NCBI GenBank assembly: GCA_947172415.1
Contig: OX359196.1
Span: 3,350,501-3,414,500, forward strand
Direction of reading: 5' to 3'
Origin: Chondrosia reniformis
Taxonomy: Eukaryota > Porifera > Demospongiae > Chondrillida > Chondrillidae
DNA: 64,000 bases
Below the pieces are notes generated by a model. The model saw only the letters and a list, made by a program, of their open reading frames with translations. It searched no databases and was not told where the DNA came from. The first letter of the stretch is position 1. The number at the start of each line of letters is the position of its first letter. The position numbers and the translations under genes are program-made. Below, one piece after another: positions 10,585 through 22,635 of this stretch.

Positions 10585-11825
10585 CAGAGAGTACGGTAGT
10601 ACTCTCTAAGTAGGGATGGTACGGGTTGTTTCGCTTTCCTTATACATTGGTATAGAAGTGAAAATCCGAAATAGGCTGAAAATCGCCGACAAGAGCTATG
10701 TTTAGTTAAAAATACACCAGCCATGCTATAAACTGGCATTAAAGGCAAGCGACCGTGTTCCGCTAGCAAATGAGCGAACTTTGAAATATCCCATTTTCGT
10801 TTTCTTCTTCTTTATCTTCTTCGCCCGCTGTAACTAAACAATGAAATACGTTTTTGGGCTACTTCTGAAGCGAAAATACTCCAAATTTTCTGCGCTGTAT
10901 TCTTTTGTAGAAGCGAGAGCGATAACATTATTATTGAGCATGACAGTTTTCGTGGCCCAAGAGTCAAGGTTTCAATAAATTTGCCATTTTAATGACATCA
11001 TAATCAGTCGAAGATTGTGAAACCAAAATGGTCTATTATATAATTCCTAGCTTATGCTCCATAAAAAGTACAGAAACTAGAGAATAACAAAAAGTTTCTT
11101 AAAAATAGTAGAAGATGTAAGGATGGCACAAAACCACATAAACAAGAAAGGGATGTTACACAGTGAAGAATTATTTATGCACCAATCATACAACACCCTT
11201 GCTTGTAGGATTCATGCATAGCTAATGCTTCACTGTGTAACATCCCTTTCTTGTTTCTATGCTTTTTGTGCCATTCCTACATCTTCACTATTATTGTAGA
11301 AAATTTTTATTCTTCTCTAGTTTCTGCACTTTTTATGGAGCATAAGCTAGGAATTCGTTGTATTATAAATCACTTTGGTTTCGCAATCTTCGACTGATTA
11401 TGACGTCATTAAAATGGCAAATTTATTGAGGTCTTGACTCTTGAGCCATGAAAACTGTCATACTCAATAATAAGTTATCGCTCTCGCTTCTACAATAGAA
11501 TACAGCTCGGAAAATTTAGAGTAATTTCAATTAAGAAGTAGTCCGAAGGCTTATTTCGTTTTTTAGTTACAGCGGGCAAAGAAGATGAAGAAGATGAAGA
11601 AGAAGAAAATGAAAATGGGAGATTTCAAAGTTCGTTCATTTGCCAACGATACACGGTCGCTTGCCTTCAAGGCCAATTTATAGCATGGCTGTTCTATATT
11701 TAACTCTACATAGTCTCGTTTTGGCGATTTTCAGCCTAATTCGGAATTTCACTCCTATACCAATGTATGGGGAAAACGAAACAACCCGTACCATCCCTAC
11801 ATAGAGAGTACTACCCTATTCTCTG
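10585..11825. mobile_element. Foldback element FB1, left copy
   Basis: A 1.24-kb palindromic element: two arms of about 580-600 bp around a short loop near 11,190. Ends are CAGAGAGTACGGTAGTACTC and the complement, finishing TTCTCTG. Arms contain GAA-rich stretches, TGACGTCA (11,401-11,408) and the repeated block AAGAAAGGGATGTTACACAG on both sides of the loop. No transposase frame: short open frames in the arms have no recognisable domain. Satellite is in opposite orientations on the two sides, so no target duplication can be read. Mirrored copy at 59,554-60,791. Confidence 0.8.
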
Positions 11826-12344
11826 ACTAGTTATATGTACTATTTGTATGTACTAGCTCTATGTACTAGTTATATGTACATGGTCTATGTGCTACTTATA
11901 TGTACTAGTTGGATGTACTAATAACCAGTTGTATGGACTAGTTGTATGTACTAGTCGTAAGTAATAGTTGTTTGAACTAGTTGTATGAAGTTATATGTAC
12001 TACTGGTATGTACAAGTTGTTTGTAATTTTTGTATATACTAGTTATACTTACTAGTTGTGGTTACTAATTGTATGTACTAGTTGTATGTACTAGTTGTTT
12101 GAACTAGTTGTATGTAGTGATATGTACTACTTATATGAACTAGTTGTGTGAAATTTGTGTATGTACTAATTATATATTCTAGGTGTAGTTACTAGTTATG
12201 TGTACTAGTTGTATGTAATAGTTGTATGTACTAGTTGTATGAACTAGTTGTATGTCCTAGTTATATGTACTCGTTGAATATACTAGTTGTATGTACTAGT
12301 TGTATGTACTAGTTGTATGTACTAGTTGTATGTACTATTTGTAT
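11826..12344 (+). repeat. 13-bp satellite block
   Basis: TACTAGTTGTATG orientation. Mirrors about 59,030-59,553 in the right arm. No gene seen. Confidence 0.9.
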
Positions 12345-12605
12345 GAATAATCGATGTGATAATCAAACCACAAGTAATAATCAATGAAACATCATAAAGA
12401 GGGAAAAACACAAAAGAAGCAATTGCTGGGAATTGAACCCAGGACAGCTGGTTATGACCACCAGTTGCTCTGCCACTGAGCTACAACTGCCACAGCAATG
12501 CCTCTCCCATGTTCTCCCTCTTAAACTAACTACAACAAATAATCAGTGTACATTCTTAATTAGTGGTGATTCACTTCATCAGACAAGCTGATAATCAAGA
12601 CCAAG
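12345..12605 (-). mobile_element. tRNA-containing island, possible SINE
   Basis: About 260 bp of non-satellite DNA holding a tRNA-like gene on the minus strand. GATAATCAA lies near both ends (12,359 and 12,589). The right arm has continuous satellite at the matching place, so this is a left-arm insertion. It could be a tRNA-derived SINE or a captured genomic tRNA locus; no clear target duplication was found. Confidence 0.5.
12419..12490 (-). tRNA. tRNA-like gene, anticodon unclear
   Basis: 72 nt on the minus strand folding as a full cloverleaf: acceptor GCAGTTG/CAATTGC (one G-T pair), D arm GCTC-AGTGGCA-GAGC, anticodon stem CTGGT/ACCAG with loop GGTCATA, variable CTGTC, T arm CTGGG-TTCAATT-CCCAG. 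Internal promoter boxes TAGCTCAGTGG (A) and GGTTCAATTCC (B) are present, and TTTT follows within a few bases. Two bases separate D and anticodon arms. By stem register the anticodon would be TCA with G at position 33; shifted one base it would be CAT after U33, as in Met tRNA. The odd loop suggests a SINE head or pseudogene. Confidence 0.6.
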
Positions 12606-15078
12606 TATGTACTAGTAACAATCTGTATTTACTACTTGAATGTACTAGTAACAATCTGTATTTACTAGTTGAATGTACTAGTTATATGTACCAGTTGTAT
12701 GTACTAGTTGTATGTACTACCTGTATGTACTAGTTTTTACCTGTATTTACTAGTTGTATGTAGTATTTGTGTGTAGTTATATATACTAGTTGTATGTACT
12801 AGTTATAAGTAATGGTTCTATGTAATAGTCGTATGTAGTTATCTGAATTAATTGTATATACTAGTTGTATGTACAAGTGAGTAGTTGCATGTACTAGTTA
12901 TATGTACTAGGTGTATGTACTAGGTGTAAGTACAAGTAACAATCTGTTTTTACTAACTGTTTGTACCAGTTGTATTTACTAATTTAATGTACTAGTATCA
13001 ATCTGTATTTAGTAGTTGAATGTACTAGTTATATGTACATGTTCTATGTATTAGTTGTATGTACTAGGTGTATGTACTAGTAACAATTTGTATTTACTTG
13101 TTGTATGTACTAGTTTTATGTACTAGTTGTATGTACTAGATGTATGTACTAGTTGTATGTACTAGTCGTATGTAGGTATAAGAATTATTTGTAGTTACTA
13201 GTTATATGTAATAGTTGTAAGTACTAATTGTATGAACTAGTTGTATTTACTAGAAAGTAGTTGCTTGCTTTAGTTATATGTACTAGTTTTATGCACTAGT
13301 TGTATGTACTAATTGTATATAGTAGTAACTAGTTGTATGTACTAGTTGTATGTAGTAGTTACTAGTTGTATGTACCACTTGTATGTACTAGTTGTAAGAA
13401 CTAGTTGAATGGACTAGTTGTATGTACAAGTTATATTTAGTTATATGTACTAGTTGTCTGTACTAGTTGTACGTATTTGTTGTATGTACTAGTTATATGT
13501 ACTAGTTGTATGTACTAGAAACTATGTTTTATACTAGTTGTATGTATTAGTTCTATGTACTTGTTTTGTGTACTGGAAGTATGTGCTAGTTGTATGTAGT
13601 TATAGCTTCCACTTGTATATACTAGTTGTGTGCATTTTTTGTATACTAGTTATTTCTACTAGTTGTAGTTACTAGTTTAATGTACTAGTTGTATGTACTG
13701 CTTGTTTGTACTAGTAACTAGATTTGTATACTAGTTGTATGTACTAGTTGTATGTACTAGTTTTATTTAGTTATATGTAATAGCTGTATGCATATACTAG
13801 TTGTTTGTAATTGTTGTATGTACTAGTTCTTTGTAGTAGTTGTATGTAGTGATTGTATGTACTAGTTGTAAGTACTGTTGAGTTTTTGCATGTACTAGTC
13901 ATACGTACTAGTAGTATATACTAGTTGTACATACTCCGTGTATGTACTAGTTACAATTTGTATTAAGTAATTTTATGTAATAGTTGAATTTACTAGTTTT
14001 GTAAAATTGTTGTATGTACTACTTGTATGAACTAGTTGTATGTACTAGTTATATGTACTTGTTGTATGTACTAGTTGTATGGACTAGTTGTATACTAGTT
14101 GTGGGTACTATTTGTATGTACTAGTAACAATCTGTATTTACTAGTTGAATGTACTAGTTATATGTACTAGTTGTATGTACTAGTTGCATGTACTACCTGT
14201 TTGTACTAGTAACAATCCCTATTTACTAGTTGTATGTTGTAGTTGTGTGTAGTTATATGTACTAGGTGTATGGACTAGTTGTGTGTAATTGCTGTATGTA
14301 CTAGTTATAATTAATAGTTCTATGTAATAGTTGTATGTAGTTATATGAATTAATTGTATGTACTAGTTGTATGTACTAGTAAGTAGTTGCATGTACTAGT
14401 GGTATGTACTAGTTGTATGTACTAGTTTTATGCTATGGTTGTATGTACTACTTGTATGTACTACTTGTATTTACTAGTAAGTAGTTGCATGTTTTCGTTA
14501 TATGTACTAGTTGTATGTAGTAGTAACTAGTTGTATATACTAGTTGTAAGTAATAGTAACTCTGTTTTTGTACTAGTTGTATATATTAATTCTCTGTACT
14601 TGTTTTGTGTACTGGATGTATGTGCTAGTTGTATGTATGTATAGCTTCTACTTGTATATACTAGTTGTGTGCATTTTTTGTATACTAGTTATTTCTACTA
14701 GTTGTAGTTACTAGTTTAATGTACTGGTTGTTTGTACTGGTTGTATGTACTAGTAACTAGATGTATATACTAGTTGTATGTACTAGTTGTATGTACTAGT
14801 TTTATTTAGTTATGTGTAATAGCTGTATGCATACACTAGTTGTGTGTAATTGTTGTATGTACTATTTCTTTGTAGTAGTTGTATGTAGTAATTGTATGTA
14901 CTAGTTGTAAGTACTGTTAAGTTTTTGCTAGTTATACGTACTAGTTGTATATACTAGTTGTACGTACTTCGTGTATGTACTAGTAACAATTTGTATTAAC
15001 TAATTTTATGTACCAGTTGAATTTACTAGTTGTGTAAAATTGTTGTATGTACTACATGTACTAGTTGTATATACTAGT
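12606..15078 (+). repeat. 13-bp satellite with about 1-kb higher-order units
   Basis: TACTAGTTGTATG orientation. Larger units recur, marked by TATAGCTTC(C/T)ACTTGTATA at about 13,600, 14,640 and 15,390; the mirrored right arm has only two (about 58,050 and 59,010). No gene seen. Confidence 0.85.
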
Positions 15079-15233
15079 TGACCCAGTGGAGAAGGAGATG
15101 AAAGAAGGGAAAAGAAGGAAGAAAAGACTCCTGTATCTTCATCTAAAGCTCTCTTTAGGTTTAGTTCCCCTATAGGCTCTTTTTACAGAATAGGCATATA
15201 GCATGTAGGAAATTGGTATATTAGATTTTTCAT
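15079..15233 (+). mobile_element. PLE-A tail starting at ribozyme cleavage site, copy 1
   Basis: 155 bp from TGACCCAGTGGAG to TTTTTCAT, equal to PLE-A from the predicted hammerhead cleavage point (8,528 equivalent) to its 3' end. The TG at the left junction also fits satellite, leaving a 2-bp ambiguity. Confidence 0.8.
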
Positions 15234-15824
15234 GTATGTTCTAGTTGTATGTACTAGTTGTATGTAGTAGTAACTAGTTGTATATACTAGTTGTAAGTAA
15301 TAGTAACTCTGTTTTTGTACTAGTTGTATATATTAATTCTCTGTACTTGTTTTGTGTACTGGATGTATGTGCTAGTTGTATGTATGTATAGCTTCTACTT
15401 GTATATACTAGTTGTGTGCATTTTTGTACACTAGTTATTTTTACTAGTTGAAGTTACTAGTTTAATGTACTGGTTGTTTGTACAGGTTGTATGTACTAGT
15501 AACTAGATGTATATACTAGTTGTATGTACTAGTTGTATGTACTAGTTTTATTTAGTTATGTGTAATAGCTGTATGCATATACTAGTTGTGTGTAATTGTT
15601 GTATGTACTATTTCTTTGTAGTAGTTGTATGTAGTAATTGTATGTACTAGTTGTAAGTACTGTTAAGTTTTTGCTAGTTATACGTACTAGTTGTATATAC
15701 TAGTTGTACGTACTTCGTGTATGTACTAGTAACAATTTGTATTAACTAATTTTATGTACCAGTTGAATTTACTAGTTGTGTAAAATTGTTGTATGTACTA
15801 CATGTACTAGTTGTATATACTAGT
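15234..15824 (+). repeat. 13-bp satellite between PLE-A tails
   Basis: Satellite part of the second 746-bp unit. No gene seen. Confidence 0.9.
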
Positions 15825-15979
15825 TGACCCAGTGGAGAAGAAGATGAAAGAAGGGAAAAGAAGGAAGAAAAGACTCCTGTATCTTCATCTAAAGCTCTCT
15901 TTAGGTTTAGTTCCCCTATAGGCTCTTTTTACAGAATAGGCATATAGCATGTAGGAAATTGGTATATTAGATTTTTCAT
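15825..15979 (+). mobile_element. PLE-A tail starting at ribozyme cleavage site, copy 2
   Basis: Same 155-bp fragment as at 15,079 with one visible difference (GAAGAAGATG for GAAGGAGATG), produced by the tandem duplication and not by a second insertion. Confidence 0.8.
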
Positions 15980-16891
15980 GTATGTTCTAGTTGTTTCATG
16001 TATGTACTAGTTGTATGTACTTGTTGTATGTACTAGTTAAAGGTAATAGTTTTATGTAATACTCGTATGTAGTTATATAAATTAATTGTATATACTAGTC
16101 GTATATACTAGTAAGTAGTTGCATGTACTAGTTATATGTACTAGTTGTATGTGCTATGTGTAAGTACTAGTAAGAATCTGTATTTACTAGCTGTTTGTAC
16201 TAGTTTTATTTACTAATTGTATGTACTAGTATTAATCTGTATTTAGTAGTTGAATGTACAAGTTATATGTACTAGTTCTATGTATTAGTTGTATGTACTA
16301 GGTGTATATACTTGTAAAATTTGTATTTACTAGTTGTATGTACTAGTTGTATGTAGTAGTTGTATGTACTAGTTGTATGTACTTGTTGTAGGTACTAGTT
16401 GTATGTATTAGTTGTATGTACTAGGTGTATATACTAGTAAAAATTTGTATTTACTAGTTGTATGTAATTGTATGTAATAGTTGTATTTACTAGTTGTGTA
16501 AAATAGTTGTATGTACATGTTCTATGTACTACTTGTATGTACTAGTTGGATGTATATACTAATAACTAGTTGCATATACTAGTTGTATGTACTAGTTGTG
16601 TGTAATTGTTGTATGTACTAAGTATAGGTACTAGTTGTATTTACTAGTTGTATGTACTAGGTGTATGTACTAGTAACAATCTGCATTTACTAATTGTATG
16701 TACTAGTTGTATGTACTAGTTGTATTTAATTATATGTACTAGTTGTTTGTACTAGTTGTGTGAAATTGTTGTGTGTACTAGTTATATGTACTATTTGTAT
16801 ATACTAGCTGTATATTTATATGTAGGAGTGATATGTACCAGTTGTATGTAGTTATAGGTACTACTTGTATATACTAGTAGTGTGTATTTTT
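15980..16891 (+). repeat. 13-bp satellite block
   Basis: TACTAGTTGTATG orientation; no gene seen. Confidence 0.9.
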
Positions 16892-17003
16892 AGGGTCTGC
16901 CGCAGACAGCCCACTATATTGTTTTCATAACCCGATTTATATATGGATTCATGTTACCGTTATTTATGCGGCAGCCCCTCGAGTTTTTAAACTCGAACTA
17001 CTT
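16892..17003 (-). mobile_element. TE-X, internally deleted left copy
   Basis: 112 bp retaining only the two ends of TE-X. On the plus strand it begins AGGGTCTGCCGCAGACAGCC, a hairpin (GTCTG-CCG-CAGAC), and ends GAACTACTTG. The deletion joins CCGTTATTTATG to GCGGCAGCCCC. Flanking satellite GTGTATTTTT and TTTGTATACTAG matches an uninterrupted site at about 13,625. Confidence 0.7.
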
Positions 17004-19834
17004 GTTTGTATACTAGTTATTTTTACAAGTTGTAGTTACTAGTTTAATGTACTAGTTGTATGTACTGGTTGTATGTACTAGCCACTATATGTATACACTA
17101 GTTGTATGTACTAGTTGTATGTACTAGTTGTATTTAAATATATATAAAAGCTGTATGCATATACTAGTTTTGTGTAATTGTTGTATGTACTATTTCTTCG
17201 TAATAGTTGTATGTAGTAATTGTATGTACTAGTTGTAAGTACTGGTGAGTAGTTGCATGTACTAATTATATGTACTAATTGTATGTACTCCGTGTATGTA
17301 CTAGTAACAATTTGTATTTACTAATTGTAATGTACTAGTTGTATGCATTAGTTGTATGTAATTGTATGTAATAGTTGTATTTACTAGTTGTGTAAAATTG
17401 TTGTATGTACATGTTCTATGTACTACTTGTATGTACTAGTTGGATGTATATACTAATAACTAGTTGCATATACAAGTTGTATGTACTAGTTCTATTTATT
17501 ATTTGTATGCTCTAGTTGTATGTACTAGCTTTATGTACTAGCTGTATATACTAGTTGTATGTACTAGTTGTGTGAAATTGTTGTAAGTACTAGTTATATG
17601 TACTAGTTGTATGTACTAGTTATACGGACAAGTTGTATGTACTTGTAACTAGTTTTATGAACTAGTTGTATGTACTATGTGTATGTAGTTATATGTACTA
17701 CTTGTAAGAACTAGTTGGGTGTATTTTTGTATACTAGTTAAATTTATTAGTTGTAGTTACTAGTTTTAAGTACTACTTGTATGGGTTAGTTGTATGAACA
17801 AATTATATGTACTAGTTGTATGTACTACCTGTATGTACTAGTTGTATGCATATACTAATTTTATGTTCTAGTTGTATGTACTAGTAAGTAGCTTAATGTA
17901 CTATTTATAGGTACTAGTTTTATGTACTAGTTATATTTACTAGGTGTATGCACTGGAAACAATCTGTATTTACTAGTTGTATGTACTAGTTGAATTTGCT
18001 ACATGTATGTAGTTGTATGTACTAGTTTTATGTACTAGTTGTCTGTAATTGTTGTAATTACTCATTATATGTACTAGTTGTATGTAGTAATTGTTTGTAT
18101 TAGTTGTATGTACTAGTAAGTATATAGTTCCTTGTACTAGTTATATTTACTAGGTGTATGTACTAGAAACAATCGGTATTTACTAGTTGTTTGTACTAGT
18201 TGAATTTGCTAGTTCTATGTAGTTGTATGTACTACTTGTATGTACTAGTTGTGTTAAAGTTGTGTATGCACTAGTTATATATACTAATTGTAGTTACTAG
18301 TTTTATGTGCTAGTTATATGTACTAGTTGTATGTACTAGTAATTAGAAATATGTACTAGTTCTATGTACTAGTTCCATGTACTCATTGTATGTACTAGTT
18401 GTTTGTACTAGTTGTATATACTAGTTGTATGTACTAGTTGTATGTACTAGTTGTACATATGTTCTATTTAGTAGTTGCATGTACTTGTCATATGGACTAG
18501 TTTTATGTACTAGTTGTATGTACTAGCTGTGTGTACTAGTTGTTGCTACTAATTGAATGTTCTAATACCAATCTGTATTTACTAGTTTTATGTATTGTTG
18601 CATTTTCTAGTTGTGTGTAGTTGTATGTACTAGTTGCATGTACTAGTTGTATGAACTAGTTCTATGTACTAGTTTTAGATACTACATGTAGGTACCAGTT
18701 TTATGTACTAGTTGTATGTTCTAGTGTTCTGTAATTTTTGTATCTACTAGTTATATTTACTAGTTGTATGTACCGCTTATATGTACTATTTGTATGCTCT
18801 AATTGTATGTACTAGTTTTATGTACTAGATACTGGTTGTATACACTAGTTGTATGTACTAGTTGTATGTAATAATTGTATGTACTAATTGTGTGTAATTG
18901 TTGTATGCAGTTATATGTACTAGTTATATGTGCTGGTTATATGTACCAGTTCTATGTCCTAGTTGTTGTACTAGTTGTATGTAATATATAGTTGTATGTT
19001 CTGCTTGTATGTACTAGTTGAATGTACCAGTTGAATGTGCTTGGTTGTTTGTACTACTTGGATATACTATCTGTATGTATTAGCAAGTAGTTGTATGTAC
19101 TAGTTATATGTACTAGTTGTATGTACTAGTTTTATAAAGTAAGTGTATGTACTAGTAACAATCCGCATTTACTAGTTGAATGAACTAGTTGTATGTATTA
19201 GTTGAATGTAGTTATATGTACTAGTTTTATGTACTAGTTGTGTGTAATTGTTGTACGTACTAGTATTATTTACTAGTTGTAGTTACTAGTTGTATGTACT
19301 AGTTTTATGTACTAGTGACCAGATGTAGGTACTAGTTGTATATACTTGTTGTATGTACTAGTTGTATGTACTAGTTGTAAGTATTAATTGTATGTACTAG
19401 TTATATGTACTAATTGTATGTACTAATTGTGTGTAATTGTTATATGTACTAATTGTATTTACTAATTGAATGTAGTAGTAAGTTGTTACCTGTACTAGTT
19501 ATATGTTCTAGTTGGATGTACTTGTTGTATATAATAGTAACTAGATGAATGTACTAGGTGTGTGTACTAGTTCTATGTACTAATTGCATGTACTAGGCGT
19601 GTGTAATTGTTGTATGTACCAGTTTTATATGTACTAATTGTATGCACTAATTGCATGTACTAGTAGTATGTACTAATAAGTAGATGTATGTACTAGCTGA
19701 ATGTACTAGCTGTATGTACTAGTTGTTTGTACTAATAAGTAGGTGCCTGTTCTAGTTTTATGTGCTAGTTGTATGTACTAGTTGTATGTATTAATTGTAT
19801 GTAGTTATATATACTAGTTTTATGTACTAGTTTT
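17004..19834 (+). repeat. 13-bp satellite block
   Basis: TACTAGTTGTATG orientation, 2.8 kb, with variant units repeated at several hundred bp. Mirrors 53,127-56,600. The last 13 bp (19,822-19,834, ATGTACTAGTTTT) are the left target duplication of the RTE element. Confidence 0.9.
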
Positions 19835-20928
19835 ATAGCATGCATAGATTTGGAGAAGGCATATGATAAGGTCAGTAGAGATAGGTTATGGCAGGTGCTG
19901 GAAAGTTATGGAATCCAGGGATGCCTATTGAGAGCCATTCAGTCCACGTACCTAGGGAGCCAAGCATGTGTGCGTACTAGTGGGAAAGTGTCTGGGTGGT
20001 TCCCCATTACCCAAGGAGTGAGGCAGGGGTGTGTGATGTCGCCATGGCTGTTTAATGTGTTTATGGATGGAATAATGAGAGAAACAATGGAGAAGTTACA
20101 GGGTGGGGTTCAGCTAACAACTACCAACATGCAGCTGATACTCTTTGCGGATGATATAGTGATGGTGACGGAGAAGAAGGAAGATATGCAGACAAACTTG
20201 GGTGAGATGAAGAAAGTGATGGATAAGTGGGGAATGAAGATGCATTTGGGGAAGACAAAGGTGATGATGGTGAGCAGGACAGAAGAGGATTGTAACCTGA
20301 ACATAGAAGGTGAAGACATTGAAACTGTCAAGAAGCTGAAGTACCTAGGAGCAATGATCAGTTCAGATGGGTTATGTGATGAAGAAATTGAACAGCGCGT
20401 GGGGGCAGCAGCAAAGGTGGTAAGTGCTATGAGGAAGGAGGTGCTGGAAAGAAGAGAGTTACTAAAGAAAACAAAGTTGAGGGTATTCAATGCAATGGTG
20501 GTGCCTACCCTCATCTATGGTTGCGAGACCTGGACCATGCAGAGAAGACATGAAAGCAAGTTACAAGCATCTGAAATGATGTTTTTAAGGAGAGTGGAAG
20601 GTGTGTCAAGGCTGGACAGAGTTAGAAATGAAGATGTGAGGAGATCACATGGACAGGAAGCAGTAGTAGATATGGTGAAGGAGAAGCAAAGAAGATGGAA
20701 GGTGAAGATGGAGGAAATGAATGCAGACCGATTGGTGAAGCAAGTGTATGAAGAAGAAATGACAGGAAAAAGACCTAGAGGAAGACCAAAGAAGCGGTGG
20801 ACAGAAAATTCTAAATAAATGACTCATCTATAGCTAATATTTTGACTAAGGAACATGAACTCTATGTATATCAGGCTACCTCCTGCATAGGAGATTTTTG
20901 CCATTATTGAATGATGATGATGATGATG
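19835..20928 (+). mobile_element. RTE-type LINE, 5' truncated
   Basis: Starts inside the RT domain and ends with a (GAT)n tail, as in RTE-clade LINEs. It is flanked by 13-bp direct repeats ATGTACTAGTTTT (19,822-19,834 and 20,929-20,941). The right arm keeps the uninterrupted site at 50,901-50,913 (complement), so insertion followed arm duplication. Confidence 0.85.
19838..20818 (+). pseudogene. RTE-type reverse transcriptase, partial
   Basis: C-terminal two thirds of a LINE RT, open for about 325 codons. Motif A is present as CIDLEKAYDKV at the truncation point, motif B as QGVRQGCVMSPWLFNVFMD, and motif C as LFADDIVMV with the catalytic Asp pair. The thumb and tail follow (LKYLGAMISSDG, PTLIYGCETWTM, RPRGRPKKRW). 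The endonuclease and RT fingers are missing, so it cannot act alone. No internal stop, suggesting a recent insertion. The clade call rests on the motif style and the GAT tail; a related LINE clade is possible. Confidence 0.8.
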
Positions 20929-21380
20929 ATGTACTAGTTTTGTGTAATTGTTGTAGGTACTGGTAATTTTTACTAGTTGTAGTTACTAGTTGTATGTACA
21001 AGTTGTATGTAGTCATAACTAGTTGTATGTCCTACTTGTATGTATTAGTTGTATGTACTAGTTGTATTTACTAATTGTATGTACTAGTGGTATTTAGTTA
21101 TATGAACTAATTGTATGTAATAGTTATATGTAATAGTTTTAAGTACTAATTATAGGTTCTAGTTGGATGTTCTAGTAAGTTGTTGTATGTACTAGTTATA
21201 TGTACTAGTCGTATGTACTAGTTTTATGTACTAGTTGGATCTATTAGTTTTTTGTACTAGACACTAGTTGTATATACTAGTTGTATTTAGTCATATGTAC
21301 TTGTTGAATGTACAAGCTGTGTGTAATTGTTCTATGTACTAATTATAGGTATAAGTTATATAAACTAGCTGTATGTACTA
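20929..21380 (+). repeat. 13-bp satellite block
   Basis: TACTAGTTGTATG orientation; mirrors 50,465-50,924. Confidence 0.9.
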
Positions 21381-21484
21381 TAATGGAATAAGGATTTCTT
21401 CTAACTGCGTCGAAGTTATCTTTGTAAAGGTTCATCTTTTGACTTTTAGAGCGTCTAGAGATGCAGTTTTTCCAATTTTTCTGT

Positions 21485-21526
21485 CTGCCAAACGTTTCGA
21501 CCCTGGGGGTCTTCTTCAGTGACTGG
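21485..21526 (-). ncRNA. Hammerhead-like ribozyme in PLE-B 5' pseudo-LTR
   Basis: Minus strand: CCAGTCA, CTGAAGA, GACCC/GGGTC stem II, GAAAC, minimal stem III ACGT, cleavage after GTT, then TGGC pairing with GTCA. The self-complementary ACGT stem III suggests it would work best as a dimer. Confidence 0.6.
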
Positions 21527-22502
21527 TGGTGGTCTTCAAGGTGTCTTCATTTATAGGCATCTTTTCCCGCAATTTTTGATTACTTCATCAGTGATGTCAT
21601 CGGTTACGTCATTTCCGGAGGAAGGAGAGGTGAAGGGAGAATTCACAAAAAATTCCATTAGTGATCGCTCAGAGCGAGCTACAATCGCCGTGTGCTACCA
21701 ACTTAAGAACATCAAAGAATGCATCGCCCGTTACCGTAACCATCTTGTTTTCTTCCTCAGATGTGGGGACAAGAAGATTGTGACGAAAGGACTTCGAATA
21801 CGGCTCCCAATCGTCACGGAAAAGGCTAAACGATTAGCGTTTCGCACATCAATGGCTCTAGTACGTGAACGTATTGACACGGCTCGTAGGACAATACATC
21901 ACTCCCGAATGCTGTTGGAATCCTGTGAAGCTTCCTTAATGATGTTGGTCAGCAGGGAATCCTTCTCTAAACTGAAGGAATGGAGTGACAACATTGCTGA
22001 AAGGACCTTCCAGGAAACCAAGGAGAGGCATAGGGTGAAGTTCCAGTCTCTGCTGAACAGGAACATCGAGGTCAACAGGTTCATTCCCATTGACCCAGAA
22101 AAAATGATCATCAACCTTTCTAAGAGGGAGTTGACACCACAACAGAGACAGGTTTTTACCCTTGGCCTTAATTTAATACCAACTCCTCGTCACATTCCAC
22201 AGGTTGACATCATTGCAGGGACAGAATCCTTAGCTCGTTACTTACCTGGTCACCAGGGAGAACAACTAAGGAGTGAAGTCCAACGATGCCTGTCAAAAGC
22301 TGGGGTCCCGAGCCCTAATCTGACCAAACGTCCGACAGCAGCCATCAAGGAGCTCAAGGTGGACTCTGATACCATCATTCTTCCAGCCGACGAGGAAAAT
22401 GCCACAGTGCTCCTGGACAAAGAAGAGTATGACCGCAAAGTAAGGGAACTTTTGGATGATACAAGCTACCAACCAATCAAAAAGAACCCAACATTAAAAT
22501 AG
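21519..22502 (+). pseudogene. PLE-B N-terminal region up to RT fingers
   Basis: About 300 codons before the RT core. The first about 50 codons are the translated pseudo-LTR, so the functional start is uncertain. Recognisable later: KELKVDSDTIILPADEENATVLLD (PLE form of the conserved LPADKGNATVLMD-type motif, with Glu-Glu here where the right copy has Lys-Glu) and REYDRKV-DTSYQPIKKNPTLK. It stops at TAG after TLK because one base is missing from ATTGAAAATAG as seen in the right copy. Part of one polyprotein with the next three frames. Confidence 0.7.
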
Positions 22503-22635
22503 AACGGAAGGTAACTGAAGTTCTCCGGTCACTGGAAAGAAATGGCAAACTCCCCAATGATCTGAGGAAGAGGGTTCAGAACCAACAGAGCTCCACCCCC
22601 CAGTTATATGGACTCCCAAAGATCCATAAGGCCAG

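Larger units (their letters stand above)
14500..16000 (+). repeat. 746-bp tandem duplication with PLE-A tails
   Basis: Two almost identical units about 746-747 bp apart (14,521 with 15,268; 15,079 with 15,825). Each is satellite plus a 155-bp PLE-A tail. The right arm has a single unit and no tail, so duplication followed insertion and happened only in the left arm. Confidence 0.8.

Noticed and set aside
10585-10769. Open frames in the FB1 arms (10,584-10,769; 60,607-60,792)
   Set aside because: Present only because the arms are conserved; no known domain and no codon pattern.
20645-20827. Antisense frames in RTE and PLE coding regions
   Set aside because: Shadows of the real RT and endonuclease frames on the opposite strand.
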